NCBI RefSeq assembly: GCF_001039355.2
Contig: NW_019775476.1
Location: forward strand, 1,146 to 42,862
Direction: 5' to 3'
Source of the DNA: Lingula anatina
Lineage: Eukaryota > Brachiopoda > Lingulata > Lingulida > Lingulidae
Length of the DNA: 41,717 nt
The translations under genes were made by a program, and so were the position numbers. Position 1 is the stretch's first letter; each line of letters begins with the position of its first letter. Positions 1 to 10,560 of the stretch are shown piece by piece. A model generated the notes under the pieces. That model was not told where the DNA came from, searched no databases, and saw only the letters and a list, made by a program, of their open reading frames with translations.

Positions 1-850
1 CCCTTTGCTCATCCAAAAGTTACTCATGGCAGTCGCTCTGGCTGTCACAGGTTAAGAGTTAGGGTTATTGGCCTCCGCAGAAAATGCCCAGGTAAGTCAA
101 AGTCATTGAAGGGAGGATAATGACTGGCTGGGTACCCGCAATAAAAATACAGTTCCAAATTTCCAGGGGGGTGGGTCCCCACTGACATCCCCCCCCCCCC
201 GCGGACGTCCATGATTAGGGTTATATTGTCATCACGCCCTGTCATGTTCCCTGTTCATCTTTTACTGTAGTAGAGGGGCGGTAAGAGTTTACTTATGATA
301 TGTTTTTTTAACATGATGACCGTAGCCTACTCCTTTCTCAAGTGCAATTTGTAATATAGATGTGCGGGACCCATTTCCATCGTCCTGTAATATGGCAGGT
401 ATACGGGGGAAATTGGAAACGTTTGCAGGCAAGCTGCGTCACTGGGATAAATTCATTCCATTTTCTTTCTAAATTCTTTTACTGTTTTTATACATAGATT
501 CATTCACGGGAATGCTTCAGTAGGGTAAATATTTATTTTTTCAGAATAATTCATATACAAGCATGTTAGTTGACGAAGAAGGGTGAAAATTCATTTAACT
601 TAATGGCTTACAGATATGTATTATTATACATTTAAAGCCGATAGGTTTCTACTTAAAAATTATTTAAATAGCACATGACATTTGATTGCAGAGTTTCCAA
701 AGTAGTTTTCTCTAAAGCATTGTTCTTTTTGTCAGTTATATTTTTTGCTTTAACCAAAGGTAAAAAGCTAGTCCTATGCTGAAATATTCGAATTCGTGTG
801 TATGTGTGTGTGCGCATTCTAATAAACAAATCGGCATTGTTGATAGTCAA
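1..850 (+). repeat. Dispersed repeat family A, copy 1
   Basis: This stretch recurs inverted at about 13840-14425 and directly, without its first ~290 bases, at about 30245-30722. Shared landmarks are the edge CTTTGCTCATCCAAAA, a CTAACCCT/AGGGTTA patch, a poly-C run near 190-200, the segment GAAACGTTTGCAGGCAAGCTG, and TGACGAAGAAGGGTGAAAA. Copies differ by substitutions and small indels, so they are old. No transposase reading frame is visible; it is probably a non-autonomous or degraded interspersed element. The window starts at or inside its left edge. Confidence 0.75.
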
Positions 851-999
851 CATTTGCTGACTTACATAAAAGAATACTGCTATTTATGTTTATCAGTTTT
901 ATTTATCACAATATTGTTGTTACTTATATATGATAAAAGATATAATTTTAATTTTATAATATTGTTATATCCGAGACTTTAGTCACAAAATTTAGTCCT

Positions 1000-1765
1000 A
1001 AAATAAGTCCCAATGATTAGACAGAGACTTTAATCTACTTTAGATTACTGTTTTGAACCAAGGCATGCATTTTTATTGATTATTTATCTATTTGTGAAAC
1101 TGGCAATCTCTTGGCATAAATTCACAATAATTCGCTTGTTTAAAAATCATTTTCTGGGCAGTTACATGCTTGAATTCAGAAAGAAAGTAGATTGATTGAA
1201 CAATGCTCAGATTTTGTTTTAACGAAAATGACGTTTCAAATGACAAATGGTGACCACAAAGTACAAAAAAAAAACGTATGAACTTTGTCTAAAATGTTTA
1301 CCAATGGCCTCACAAAAGTTGATTTCGAAACTTAATTTGTTAAAAAGAACAGAAAAGGCTGATATGGCATTTGAGTGCAGTCACATTTACCGGAAACGAG
1401 TTCGAAATAGGTTTGAATGTTACATTATTCTGCATTAAATAGAATATTAGAATATTTTGCACATGAACCAGCTGTCAAAAGAATAAAGCATTTCTATTTT
1501 TGAAAGCCCCATTTATTAGAATAATCACTCAAAAACAAATGTTTGCATCCCTTTTTCTTTTTGTTACAGACATCTGCTTACAATGGAATACACACATCTA
1601 CTTAAAATGGAATGCACATCGTTTCATTTCAATTCTTACTCCACTCAGTCACCACAGAGGTACAAGCACATGCTACACGTAATAAGTAGTATAAGGTTGC
1701 GCATGCGTCACTAGCAGCTTGGAGTGGCCGGACTCAGTCAATACATCATAGTGTTATTTCACCCT
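1000..1765 (+). repeat. Dispersed repeat family C, copy 1
   Basis: A diverged direct duplicate of about 11880-12905. Matching blocks in the same order include a motif near 1125 (AATAATTCGCTTGTTT against AATGATTCGTTTGTTT near 11928), the CATTTATTAGAATAATCACTC block near 1510 against CGTTTATTAGAAACGATTACTC near 12684, and the GCATGCGTCACTAGCAGCTT block near 1700 against 12858. No coding capacity is recognised. Confidence 0.6.
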
Positions 1766-4359
1766 TCTAATTGCATTAAGTATTTATATGTTAGGGTTTG
1801 TACCTAAACAGTCTTTTCTATGATACCAGGGTAAATAAATGCGTTGTCGTTGTCTGCGCCTTGAAATATTGGCAGGAATCCAAAAAACCATTTCACACAG
1901 TCACGGTTGTACAATGGTATATTTCCCATGCCTACAACGGACTTCTTTTGCCGCCCAGTCGGGTTCAATAGCTGCTCATGACGTCATGCTTCAACCCCCA
2001 TATACATGTACCTGTGACATTTGTAAGAGAATATATGATCCACTGGAGTGCTTGTAATTTCCAGTTTGAAGCATGTTCTGATGAGTAAAGAGATTCTTGT
2101 TCAATGGGCTTTTATATTTGCTATTGCTATCACACTTTTAATGCCAATTGTTCTTTGTGAAACACAAACATATATACACCAACAACAGAGCACTCCAACA
2201 TAAGGCGCAGACCTCTGCCAAGGAAAATAAATGATTTACAGGGTTACATGTAACTGAATCAAAAATTAGTATAAAGTATACAGACTCAGATTCAGTTTAA
2301 ATTTGGGTCACTTCTTGGCTGCCTAATAACCGAATTTCCCGAAAGTTTCTCTCACACTGTCTCAAAATTGACAACAGATGGATATAATAATATAAGTTTT
2401 GAATATCGCACGAATTTGGTCCCAAGCCAATCAACGGTCGAAACAAGTAGGCCTACTATACCCAAAGGTCGATCAAAGGTAGGCCTATATACCTAATACG
2501 AATACGAAGTTACCCTAACACGACGCGGGTTTTATAGTAGTTTATGGGTCTACTATACTCACAGGGATACACAAATGCTGCTCAGAGTTACACACGACAG
2601 AACTGTGTCGGAGTTACCCAGGGCTGACTGAGAAAAACGCTACGAGCCTTTTTTTTTTTCATGCCCACGTAACTATGACACATGTAAAACACCTAAGCTA
2701 CTCAAATTTGGCGTCGCCGAAACCGTGAAACCATCCAGTTGGCATCGTGCAATAAAAAGAGGTGGTTAAACGATGCCATTGCATGTCTACACGTTGTGGT
2801 GTTGCAGTATTAGATACTCGGCCAACTTCTTGTCTCTTTATCGTCTTCTTGGGGCGAAAGATTATCAGAAGGCACCGATTACCACTCTAAAAAAAGAGTA
2901 CAATATTTGACAAGATGCCTTCACGATGGCCATGTGATGGGAAAAAATGGACTCACCGATAAAATACGAAAATTAACCCTCACAATTCTGTCATTGTGAA
3001 GTCGTTGCAGGAGGCCGAGGAACTCCACCGGCGTTGATGCGAGGTCTTACAACACCCTTATGAATGACTCGATGTTTTTGTGGTCAGAGCCAAAATTGAC
3101 TTTTCCCTTCTACTAGTCGTGTTTCCATCTGATATCAATTTCACTACAGCATGACACATACATTACACCAGCAAACAAAAAACGACGGATGCAGTAGAAA
3201 GGGGGGTATAAGAAGCAAATCATTGTATATACACTGTTTATAATGTTTGCATGACACATGCATAACACAAGCAAACTAAAACGGCAACCCTTTCATTGAC
3301 GGATGCAGTAGAAAGGGGGGTATAAGTAGCAAACCATGGTATATACACTGTTAATAATGTTTCTTTTTTTGGCACTTTCATATTACTGGCTACTTCGTGC
3401 AAACTAAAATCTTCTGTAGCGATTTCAGGTTGCGTCATCACATGGTATTGAAAGGCATTTTACAAATGCACTTTGTGATCACCCTTGCTAGAATAAGTGC
3501 TTACTACGGTTTCAAAACTCTAAGGTGATTTTAAAATGATGAAAATTATATATACATCTTTCACCCCCACTATGATCAGAATGACAACTTGCTGCCACGC
3601 CTTTTCTATGTATCCTATGAACAAACTTTTTTCGATTTTCAGTCACATATTAAAGATTCACTCAGCAGCTTTTTCCCTTCACATTGAAAATACCAACTGA
3701 CCAATACTGGAGCCAGGGTTTTTTGTCCTCTTACCCTCAGTCAGATCGTTTTTCTTTATTTTCTAACTACAACGTGACAGTACCTAGGTCATTGTCTACG
3801 AAACGGGACAGAAATTCAGCGCTGAGCCCTGGGCCCTCTATTCCTTCTGAAAATACCCAAACAGTTTATAATACTTACAATACTTTACAATATTACAATA
3901 TTTTAGTTGTAGATACTTTTTAAAGTTATGAAACATCATTCAAATAAAACATATTTGATCAATTGGAATAATGTAGGTAACCATTATTGTATATTGAAAA
4001 TAAGAAAGGGTAATTTCCATATTAAACCCAATTGACCCTTTACGTTATATTACTTAAATGTATCAAATATAGAGGTGTTTCACGTGTATCATTAGTATAG
4101 AGTCAATCAAGGTGTGTAAGTATGCTGAAACTTTAAAGATTCATTTTTGTTGTACAGGTAAAACATACAATGTAGGCTATGTCTTTAGAATTTAATAAAC
4201 CATTCTACATGTAATTATTCTGCATATTGAACATAACATCCCAAAACACAGTATCTTTACAAACGTGTGTACTTACCCCCATTAAGCTCACACGAACATC
4301 CATTAAGTTTCCTCTTTTTCCCTCCTCGTTTTATCCCCTGGTCTGAAAGTAATTATTCA
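1766..4359. other. AT-rich intergenic DNA
   Basis: No gene is supported here. The sequence holds TAGGCCTA-type palindromes near 2450-2490, a poly-T run near 2650, the local duplication listed separately, and short open frames without splice context. It lies downstream (3') of the minus-strand DED-CARD gene. Confidence 0.5.
3149..3362 (+). repeat. Local tandem duplication, about 100-bp unit
   Basis: Unit 1 (3149-3247) and unit 2 (3248-3362) both run from GCATGACACAT, through GACGGATGCAGTAGAAAGGG, to a TATATACACTG segment and TAATGTTT. Unit 2 has a short insertion (CGGCAACCCTTTCATT) before the GACGGATG block. No coding significance is seen. Confidence 0.85.
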
Positions 4360-4361
4360 CT

Positions 4362-4395
4362 CTTTATTTATTTTCTTATTAATTTATTTATTTTT
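4362..4395 (-). terminator. Candidate poly(A) signals for the DED-CARD gene
   Basis: Read on the minus strand, this stretch has several overlapping AATAAA hexamers (plus-strand TTTATT). They begin about 20-50 bases beyond the candidate stop codon at 4412, which is a plausible place for 3' end formation. AT-rich sequence makes chance matches common, so this is only supportive. Confidence 0.35.
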
Positions 4396-4411
4396 CAATT
4401 CATGTTATCCT

Positions 4412-4491
4412 TCATTTGTCATGATCATTGTTTTCTTTTTCTGCAAAAGATTTCAGATGCACTTTTGACATTTTTACGCAGGCTGGAAACT
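4412..4491 (-). CDS. Tentative last exon of the DED-CARD gene
   Basis: A pyrimidine-rich acceptor ending in CAATTTAG precedes two phase-completing bases and 25 codons before a TGA stop. The phase fits the donor at 4689, and the peptide is strongly charged (ends KENNDHDK). The intron would be only about 197 bases. With no recognisable domain and a short length, this exon could be a chance match; the real 3' end may lie elsewhere. Confidence 0.35.
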
Positions 4492-7083
4492 CTAAATTGA
4501 GGCGGAGAAAATGCAAAATGTCCCAAATTACACAAAATTATAATACATGACAAAAATTATATCACCGTGATAATATGCATTTATCCATTACGTGCATGTT
4601 CTTAAATGTTAATGATAGGAAGGAGCAGAGAGAGATACCTGTGGAGTTAGAGAGAACGCAAACGGCACCAGTACACGTGTCAACCTACCGTCACTGCCCT
4701 CAAAAAGTAGAACCTTGGCACCAGGAAAAATTTTCCCTGCGAGCAAGCGCTTCCACTTGGTTTTCAGGTCGGGGCGCTGGGTCACGTTAAGAATGAACAG
4801 CGTTTCCTTGGGTACATCTGGCATGCTGGCCAAGATCTCCTGCACCGTCTGCCCTCGCTTCATTGCATGGCTTCTAATGTAATCAAATTAAAGTTGACGA
4901 CAATTATTCACATTCATTTACCGAAATTAATATTAAAATTTTGGTCGTGGAGACACAATACTATGCGTATACAGCTGGGTTTCGCCAAATACAAAACATC
5001 GGAGGATAAAACAGAATCTTGACATATATGGCATCTTTCATAGTTTGTATCTAAATGAGAGTAGCAATATTATATATTGGCCAGTGAATATGCCAAGTGA
5101 ATAATGTTTATAAATATACCATAAATATACAAATTATTTCTAAATAATGCAAGTACTAGCTGAACTCAATTCAAAACTTTATCATTAAAAGTCACAGACA
5201 ACTTTACCCTAAAATCTCTTCCACTGTTTCTATGTCTATGACTGCCTTGTAACCTCCCCATTCCCTCTGTCCAGATTCAGCACCGGAGTTTACCCACTGC
5301 CCACAGATAGTGGACTTCAAAAAGCTGCCATGCCTGGATTCAGTGACCTTCCAGGAGACCACACGATCCTCTGTTGCCATACGTGTGGCAGTTGCTGGCT
5401 GTGAAATGATGGATGGAGGATCTCTCTCCCAGGATATTGTAATGGGTTCTTTTCTGATGCTGATATCGTGTATTAGTTCACGTTGATCGTATCTGTATCT
5501 GGATAGAAGCTCCCATTCCAACATGGGCCAACTGACTGGAATATTAGAAAACTCATCTCAAATGAGTGTTGATAGATAACTGAATGTAGTATTTACAGGA
5601 AAAATATATAACACATAATATATAGCACTTAATGCATGCGATCATATCAGTTCTGCCGCATCACTTTGAACATCGTCTTGTGTAATTCTAAGAATTGAAC
5701 TCCTCAGTTGATGCAATAAGCTAGGAGAGATAAGTGAAGACCAGTGGCTAAATTGGAATTTAAACCATAGGTATTACATGTATATAAGTTTTTTCGTCTA
5801 AATGATTAGACACCTTTATCTAAATTAAGGTTCCTCTTCATACGTCAAATTCGCAGCATATGCTAGGTGTGCAAATCTTTCCTGGTTTAATAATATTATA
5901 ATAGCTGACTCTCATATGTCATACAATAAACATATCAATACAACTGAATATATTTACGCATGAAGCACCATTGTTAACTTACTTAACATGCCATAGTTAA
6001 CTTACTTAACATGCCGTCTGCCATGTCATCCTGCTCTACAAGTAGCAAAGCATCATACAGATACCAGCTCACTCCCTCCCTGCCCCCTGAAAGTAGAGTG
6101 TCCAGCATCTCCTGGACTTTCTCCACTCTGGATGGCTGCTGAAGTATGGCAGCTCTTTCATCCTCACTGACCATGCGTTTGCTGACAAGATGATCAAGTA
6201 CAAGATGAAGGTCTGGTTCAGATAGGTTTTCAGTTATCTCTAAGTATGCACTTAGTATTTTCCTCATACCCCTAGGTATCCAAACATCACGGCCTGCTCC
6301 TCTTTCCCATGAGTACTGTGTGGTCAGTATATTAAATGCCAACTCCTCTTGACCTGCACGCAGTAGTGCACAAGCCAAGACCCTCATTGCTCTTAGACCC
6401 TTGTTTCTTTTATTCATGACAATGTTCATCAGTTTCTGTGCTGCTTTATGACCAGATGTTCCTATTCGGTGCTGATCGTCTAGGATTTTGTGACGTTTGA
6501 GAGTTTTGGTTACATCAGCAAGTGTTGAAACTTTTTGGAGTGCTGTGCAGATTTTCTCGTAATGCTCTTTTAAAGCCTTGACATGGTCGGGATCTCCGTC
6601 AAATACCTCAGGGGGACATAACGCTTCAAAGGAAGAAATAATTATAAATAAAATAATGTTGACTATAATGATAATAAATAAATAAATAAAGTATCATTTG
6701 TTGCTCATACGTCTAACGACTACAAATAACAAAATAATATCAATCACACTTATTAAAATGCATCATATAGAACTTCCGGATATTTTAACTTTTCATATAA
6801 CCTAGAATGAGAGTAGAGAGGGGCACTGTTTGGAAAGCCGGGGCGAATATTCTGGAAAATGATAATCAACACAAAAAAAGCTTTAGTTTATTTATTTATT
6901 TATTTATTATTATTATTATTTATTTTTTTTTTTTGCTTTTTATTCCTTTCAATTTAAATCACACATGTTGCGCTCTTCAGCACATTTCTCTTACAACAAA
7001 TACACGCACTTGACTTGGAACAGTGTTTACAGATAACAAAACTGTGTGATGAATGAACATACTATAGGTTTTTGTGGGTATAT

Positions 7084-7121
<38 letters not shown>

Positions 7122-7531
7122 AAAGTTTTAAATCAATGAACAGTACACGGCGTGAATGTTTTATAACACTAACCTCTTTGGCATAATTTCCTTATATCAT
7201 CCTCCGCTTTCTCAACATCTTCCACAAACCTTGCAACGCCAGATTTTTTTAACAGTTCCTTGAGCAACTCATATTGTCCCACTCTGATATGGCATCCATC
7301 TTCCAAGACATTCAACAGTTTATATGTATTGTAATCCTCCATAGTACGCGCCCCACAAAAAACTCCCCTTGAAAGTTGTTTCATAGCCTCTAACGCTTCC
7401 TTCGTAATATTTATGTTCAAATGAACAAAGAGTTCATTTTGTCGTAGTCGACATTTCCTTTCTAACTCACAATTAGCCGAGTCTTGCGATGACGTAATCG
7501 GAGGTTGCAAGAGATCCTGGTACTCGGCCAT
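4412..7531 (-). CDS. DED-CARD-CARD death-fold protein, spliced gene
   Basis: I assemble five minus-strand exons: 7174-7531, 6006-6623, 5208-5535, 4689-4873 and a tentative last exon 4412-4491. Phases chain correctly (1, 1, 2, 1) and the total is 1569 nt, giving 522 residues. The start at 7531 is preferred over an in-frame ATG at 7579 because it matches the start context of the paralogous gene at 27239 (both give MA after TAAGATGGC or AAGATGGC). Order: a DED in roughly residues 32-118, a first CARD-like fold around 130-212, a second around 225-325, then a region I do not recognise. By family knowledge such proteins are cytosolic adaptors that assemble through homotypic death-fold contacts, in innate immunity or cell death; the partner is unknown. 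There is no caspase, kinase or GTPase domain. Its neighbour downstream of the DED duplication is the Roc-COR-RHIM gene. Confidence 0.7.
4689..4873 (-). CDS. DED-CARD gene exon 4, unknown domain
   Basis: The exon runs from acceptor ATTACATTAG to donor G|GTAGGT, with entry phase 2 and exit phase 1. It encodes about 61 residues including RGQTVQEILASMPDVPKETL and then LFILNVTQRPDLKTKWKRLL. The alternation of hydrophobic and charged residues looks like a folded segment. I do not recognise the family. Confidence 0.6.
5208..5535 (-). CDS. DED-CARD gene exon 3, unknown domain
   Basis: Acceptor TAATATTCCAG and donor GG|GTAAAG bound 328 nt (entry phase 1, exit phase 2) with about 108 codons and no stop. 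It contains WELLSRYRYDQRELIHDI and ends GYKAVIDIETVEEILG. It is rich in Trp, Arg and Glu and looks globular, possibly a beta-rich domain continuing into exon 4. No known catalytic motif is visible. Confidence 0.65.
6006..6623 (-). CDS. DED-CARD gene exon 2, tandem CARD-like domains
   Basis: Acceptor TTCCTTTGAAG and donor A|GTAAGT bound 618 nt, phase 1 on both sides. The translation holds two helical death-fold units. The first runs from ALKEHYEKICTALQKV to GQEELAFNIL. The second runs from SEPDLHLVLDHLVSKRMVSE through ERAAILQQPSRVEKVQEMLD to a final LLVEQDDMADGML. The pattern of a charged mid-domain turn, then RxxKxxxMLDxLLxGG and a final helix, is typical of CARDs. Calling the first unit a CARD rather than a generic death fold is less certain. 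A 20-bp perfect repeat duplicates the donor region at 5973-6015. Confidence 0.7.
7086..7115. repeat. (TG)n microsatellite
   Basis: Uninterrupted GT dinucleotide run of about 30 bases in intron 1 of the DED-CARD gene. Confidence 0.95.
7174..7531 (-). CDS. DED-CARD gene exon 1, death effector domain
   Basis: The exon starts at the ATG of MAEYQDLLQ and ends at donor G|GTTAGT in phase 1. The DED signature is visible as RQNELFVHL, then EALEAMKQLSRG, a loop, LLNVLEDGCHIRVGQYELLK, ELLKKSGVARFVEDVEKAED. It aligns block by block with the DED of the gene at 27239 (shared RQNELF, HLN, IT, KQL.RG, YE.LK.LLK..GV, DVEKAE), including an identical end phase, so the two exons are duplicates. DEDs assemble with other DEDs in caspase-8/FADD-type complexes; the partner here is unknown. 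A leader acceptor TTTCAG about 90 bases upstream suggests a spliced 5' UTR. Confidence 0.8.
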
Positions 7532-7739
7532 CTTAGGCGACTTGAATGGCAGTAAAGAGGGGAAATGAGATGCACCCAAGGATCATTCAAGGTTGTTGAA
7601 ACGAGCTGTCTGACAGTCAATCTGAAACGACATGAACATTATTACTAAATGAGTTTTTTTTCATTCTAATGGGGATTCTCTACAGTGATGGAGCCGAGAA
7701 AATTGAACAGCCTGTGTTCAGATGTGGATGGAAACTTAC

Positions 7740-7871
7740 CTCCCTATAAATACATATTGCATATGCTGGTACATATAGCGACATTAAAACACAAGCAACA
7801 GCATGGCCGATGAAATTAATTTCATGCAAAAACCCAACTGGAATTACAATTGTAATGAATAAGACAGGCAT
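7740..7871 (-). CDS. Hydrophobic candidate exon upstream of the DED-CARD gene
   Basis: A well-formed acceptor (TTTGATTCACAG) and strong donor (GAG|GTAAGT) bound 132 nt, starting exactly at an ATG and open throughout. The 44-residue product is strongly hydrophobic (MPVLFITIVIPVGF, then HAVACVLMSLYVPAYAICIY) with two possible membrane segments. It lies about 210 bases upstream of the DED-CARD start on the same strand. It could be a 5' exon of that gene carrying an upstream reading frame, since splicing to the TTTCAG acceptor reaches a stop within about 13 codons. It could also be a remnant of a transporter exon. I cannot tell which. Confidence 0.35.
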
Positions 7872-8033
7872 CTGTGAATCAAACAAAAAATTCATCTGTG
7901 GACCTGGTAGAGGGCACTGTTTCTCAGAGTGTGGATCTGGGTGCATTGAAAGAAATCATGCTGCTTACAGCATCCTAAAATAATATTTTAAGAAATAGGG
8001 ACGATGATCAATTGGGTTTTTAAAAACGTGGAA

Positions 8034-8290
8034 TTAAATTTCAGGTGACATGGTAGGCAACTGAGACACTACTTCGACATTGCAACCTGCAGGCAATTCC
8101 TGGAACAACCAACACTCTTTAGAGTTAAAAATTTGATCACAACGCGCGGCAGTCTTGGTCAGCTTTGAAGTTGGTATTATCATTGCATTAACAAGCTCGT
8201 CACAATCTCTTGCGTATTCAGGTGCCAGGTGCACGCAGACTCGAATGAAAGGATAAAAGGGATATGGTCCTAAGAATTCAGGCCTTCAAA
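8034..8290 (-). promoter_or_regulatory. 5' flank conserved between the two DED genes, copy 1
   Basis: Located about 0.6-0.75 kb upstream of the DED-CARD start. It matches about 27872-28060, the same distance upstream of the second DED gene: TATCATTGCAT, ACAAGCTCGTCACAAT, a GTGCACG block, and AAAGGATAAA. Conservation outside the coding exons suggests that promoter DNA was duplicated with the gene. This copy also has an 82-codon open frame on the minus strand (from FLGPYPFYPFIRVCVHLAPE to a stop at 8040), which is broken in the other copy, so I prefer a regulatory or untranslated reading. Confidence 0.4.
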
Positions 8291-8594
8291 GTTAAAATTC
8301 AGTTTAAAGAAGCAGTATCTACCGAAACCTACCCTTTATCTTCAAATTGTGCATCGCAATCTGATATATGAGCAACGGATTTCTTAAAATATTAAAAATG
8401 AAATGAATAAAATAAAATAAAATGTGCATTACCACACGTGGAAACCAATAAAGTACCTCGGGCTCGTCTATTATTAAATTAATCTGTCCGTTTTATCAAT
8501 CTGTTTGGGAATGGATGGATCTGAAAGAATGGGACAGATGCATTATCTGCTCTCTCCTTAATGGTCCTATTTGAATCATTCACGAAGTAAATCA

Positions 8595-9290
8595 AAAAGT
8601 TCAGTTCCAAGGTCAATGGTATTGATACACCTGACTTCGTGACATAAGTCACAACAACAAGTCACGGATTCGTTACTAGCCGCATTATCTATTCATATCA
8701 TTAAACGTTGAACTTGACGTAAAAAAATTCCCCAGTATCTTGAGCATTATAAACTTCAGTACGAATTTTGTGCTGCGACTGGTGCTGGGGAGGGGGAAGC
8801 TGTTTATTTTTAGGAGAACTGAAATTGTCAAAAATAGCGGTTTTTGTTTATATTCCAATATTTTTTAAAACATAACGATACTTCACCTGTTCCAACTTTT
8901 CGGTTCAAATAGTTTGTTGTGAACTTCTGTCGTGAACAGTAAAGCCTTTGAACGTCTGTTTTATCTTATCAAAGATACTTATTGATTTTGAAGCAAAAGA
9001 ACCCCCCCCCCTTTTTCTTCGAGAAATATCCCCCCCCCCCCCCTCCCCACCCACCCCGGAAAAATCATATTCTATGAAAGCATTGCTCAGAATTTCACTA
9101 GAAAAAAGGAGAGAAAAATGTATTGGAGTACACGCCACAACCCTGAACCCTGCCTCCACACGGAAATATATATGACTACAGTTGTGTAGCATTATCATCT
9201 CATCATTACAATAAGATTAAATATGTCATGTTCTGTACTTACAGGATGTTCTTCTAATTTGATGAACTACTGTATTTCACTCGATATTAA
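8595..9290 (+). repeat. Direct repeat family D, copy 1
   Basis: Matches about 9755-10560 in the same order: GGTATTGATA, GTTACTAGCCGC.TCATCTATT, CTTGACGT.AAAAAA, GCTGGGGAGGGGGAA, a poly-C run, and finally the region around the orphan-exon donor. This copy has poly-C tracts at 9002-9011 and 9031-9043 and a degenerate version of the orphan exon end near 9241-9285. Confidence 0.65.
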
Positions 9291-9754
9291 TCAATAATAT
9301 TCAATCCAAACACCAAGTGGGCGTTAAGCTCTTGGAGTCGCTTACTAATTGTCATTGAATTTACTGAAAATGCAGCTGACAGCCATAAAAATATCTAATA
9401 ATAATCTTGACAGTCGCTCCTCCCACTATATGGTGATAGACTAATCAGAATTCACCACTGCTGGCCCACGTGACCTACTGAGTACTCCGTGCGTAAACAT
9501 AACTGCAGTAGCTACAGTATTTCACGAGAGAGAATACAGGATCGGATATGTAAAATCGTGAAACCTGGATAAATATTCCGGCGTTTAATGATATGGCATA
9601 CATATATCACAGAACGTTAAGGGAAATACACAGTCTACAATAATTATTTTACTATAGAACAGAGAAAAGTTTGTGGCTATAGTTACATGTATGACATTTT
9701 CGGTATATCTTTACACTGTACCTGACCTCATTACATAAGTTTAAAGAAATTTGG

Positions 9755-10560
9755 ACTTAAAGGCAGCGGTATTGATATATATATATATATATATACATGT
9801 ACAGCGTACCTGACCCGATGACATACATGTAAGGTCGCGGATTGGTTACTAGCCGCGTCATCTATTTATAGCGTGGTACATTGATCTTGACGTGAAAAAA
9901 AAACCCACTCACTGTGGACTTGAGTGTTAGCTTTGTAGTGTGAATAGCACTGGGGAGGGGGAAATTACTGTTGATGTGAAGTAGAATAACGGTTTCTGTA
10001 ACTGTTTCAGACCCCCCCCCCCCCCCTTCGATTTCTGGAAAAAAATCACACCGATGTTCCCCTCTTGCAATTAGAATTTTGCCTAGCTGAATCATACTTC
10101 TAAACAGTACATGTACCGAATGGCACCATTCGTCCTCTAAAATACCAAAAAAAATGCGGGGTGTTTTAGCGGGACCCAGGCCCCATGCCAAAGGGGGACC
10201 CCCTCCCCCCTTCAAATAATCCAGGATCCGCCCATGGCATATATAACCTAGACCTCAGTTTGAATCCTTGTTAAATTTAAAACACATTTATTCAGGTAAT
10301 GTGCTCACAACTTTAGAAAGTTTGAAGGTGCCCCAGTTACCAGTATATTTCTCTTACAGTTTGCCTTGTAGGCCTATTCAGATATGTAAATGTGTTCTGA
10401 TGAAAGTGGTTACCAACTTGTGTCAACTTAACGCATATGAATTCCCTTTTATGTTAGAATTATTACATGAATAATCATCCTTCTCGTGCAATAAGATTAA
10501 AATGATATGATTTGCACTTACCGGATTTTCTTTTTGCTCTTATTTGTTGAAGTATTTCAG
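9755..10560 (+). repeat. Direct repeat family D, copy 2
   Basis: Second, diverged copy of the 8595-9290 block. It includes a (TA)n run at 9775-9795, CACTGGGGAGGGGGAA near 9950 and a 15-base poly-C run at about 10012-10026. Its right end carries the intact donor half of the orphan exon 10522-10624, whereas copy 1 has only a degraded version. Confidence 0.65.

Noticed and set aside
1-120. TTAGGG/CCCTAA-like telomeric patches in repeat A (also near 14364).
   Set aside because: Only one to three imperfect units inside a dispersed repeat; not a telomere.
1839-2057. Cys-rich plus-strand frame of 72 codons.
   Set aside because: No zinc-finger spacing, no splice context, and no duplicate with a conserved frame.
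4609-4688. Continuation of the exon 4 frame past the donor at 4689.
   Set aside because: Reads on to a stop at about 4609 as intron sequence; the G|GTAGGT donor and the loss of protein-like composition mark the exon end.
8905-9198. Overlapping open frames on both strands around poly-C runs.
   Set aside because: Driven by homopolymer codons (Pro/Gly) within repeat D.
9862-10215. Minus-strand frame of 117 codons.
   Set aside because: Gly-rich because of poly-C runs in repeat D copy 2; no family resemblance.
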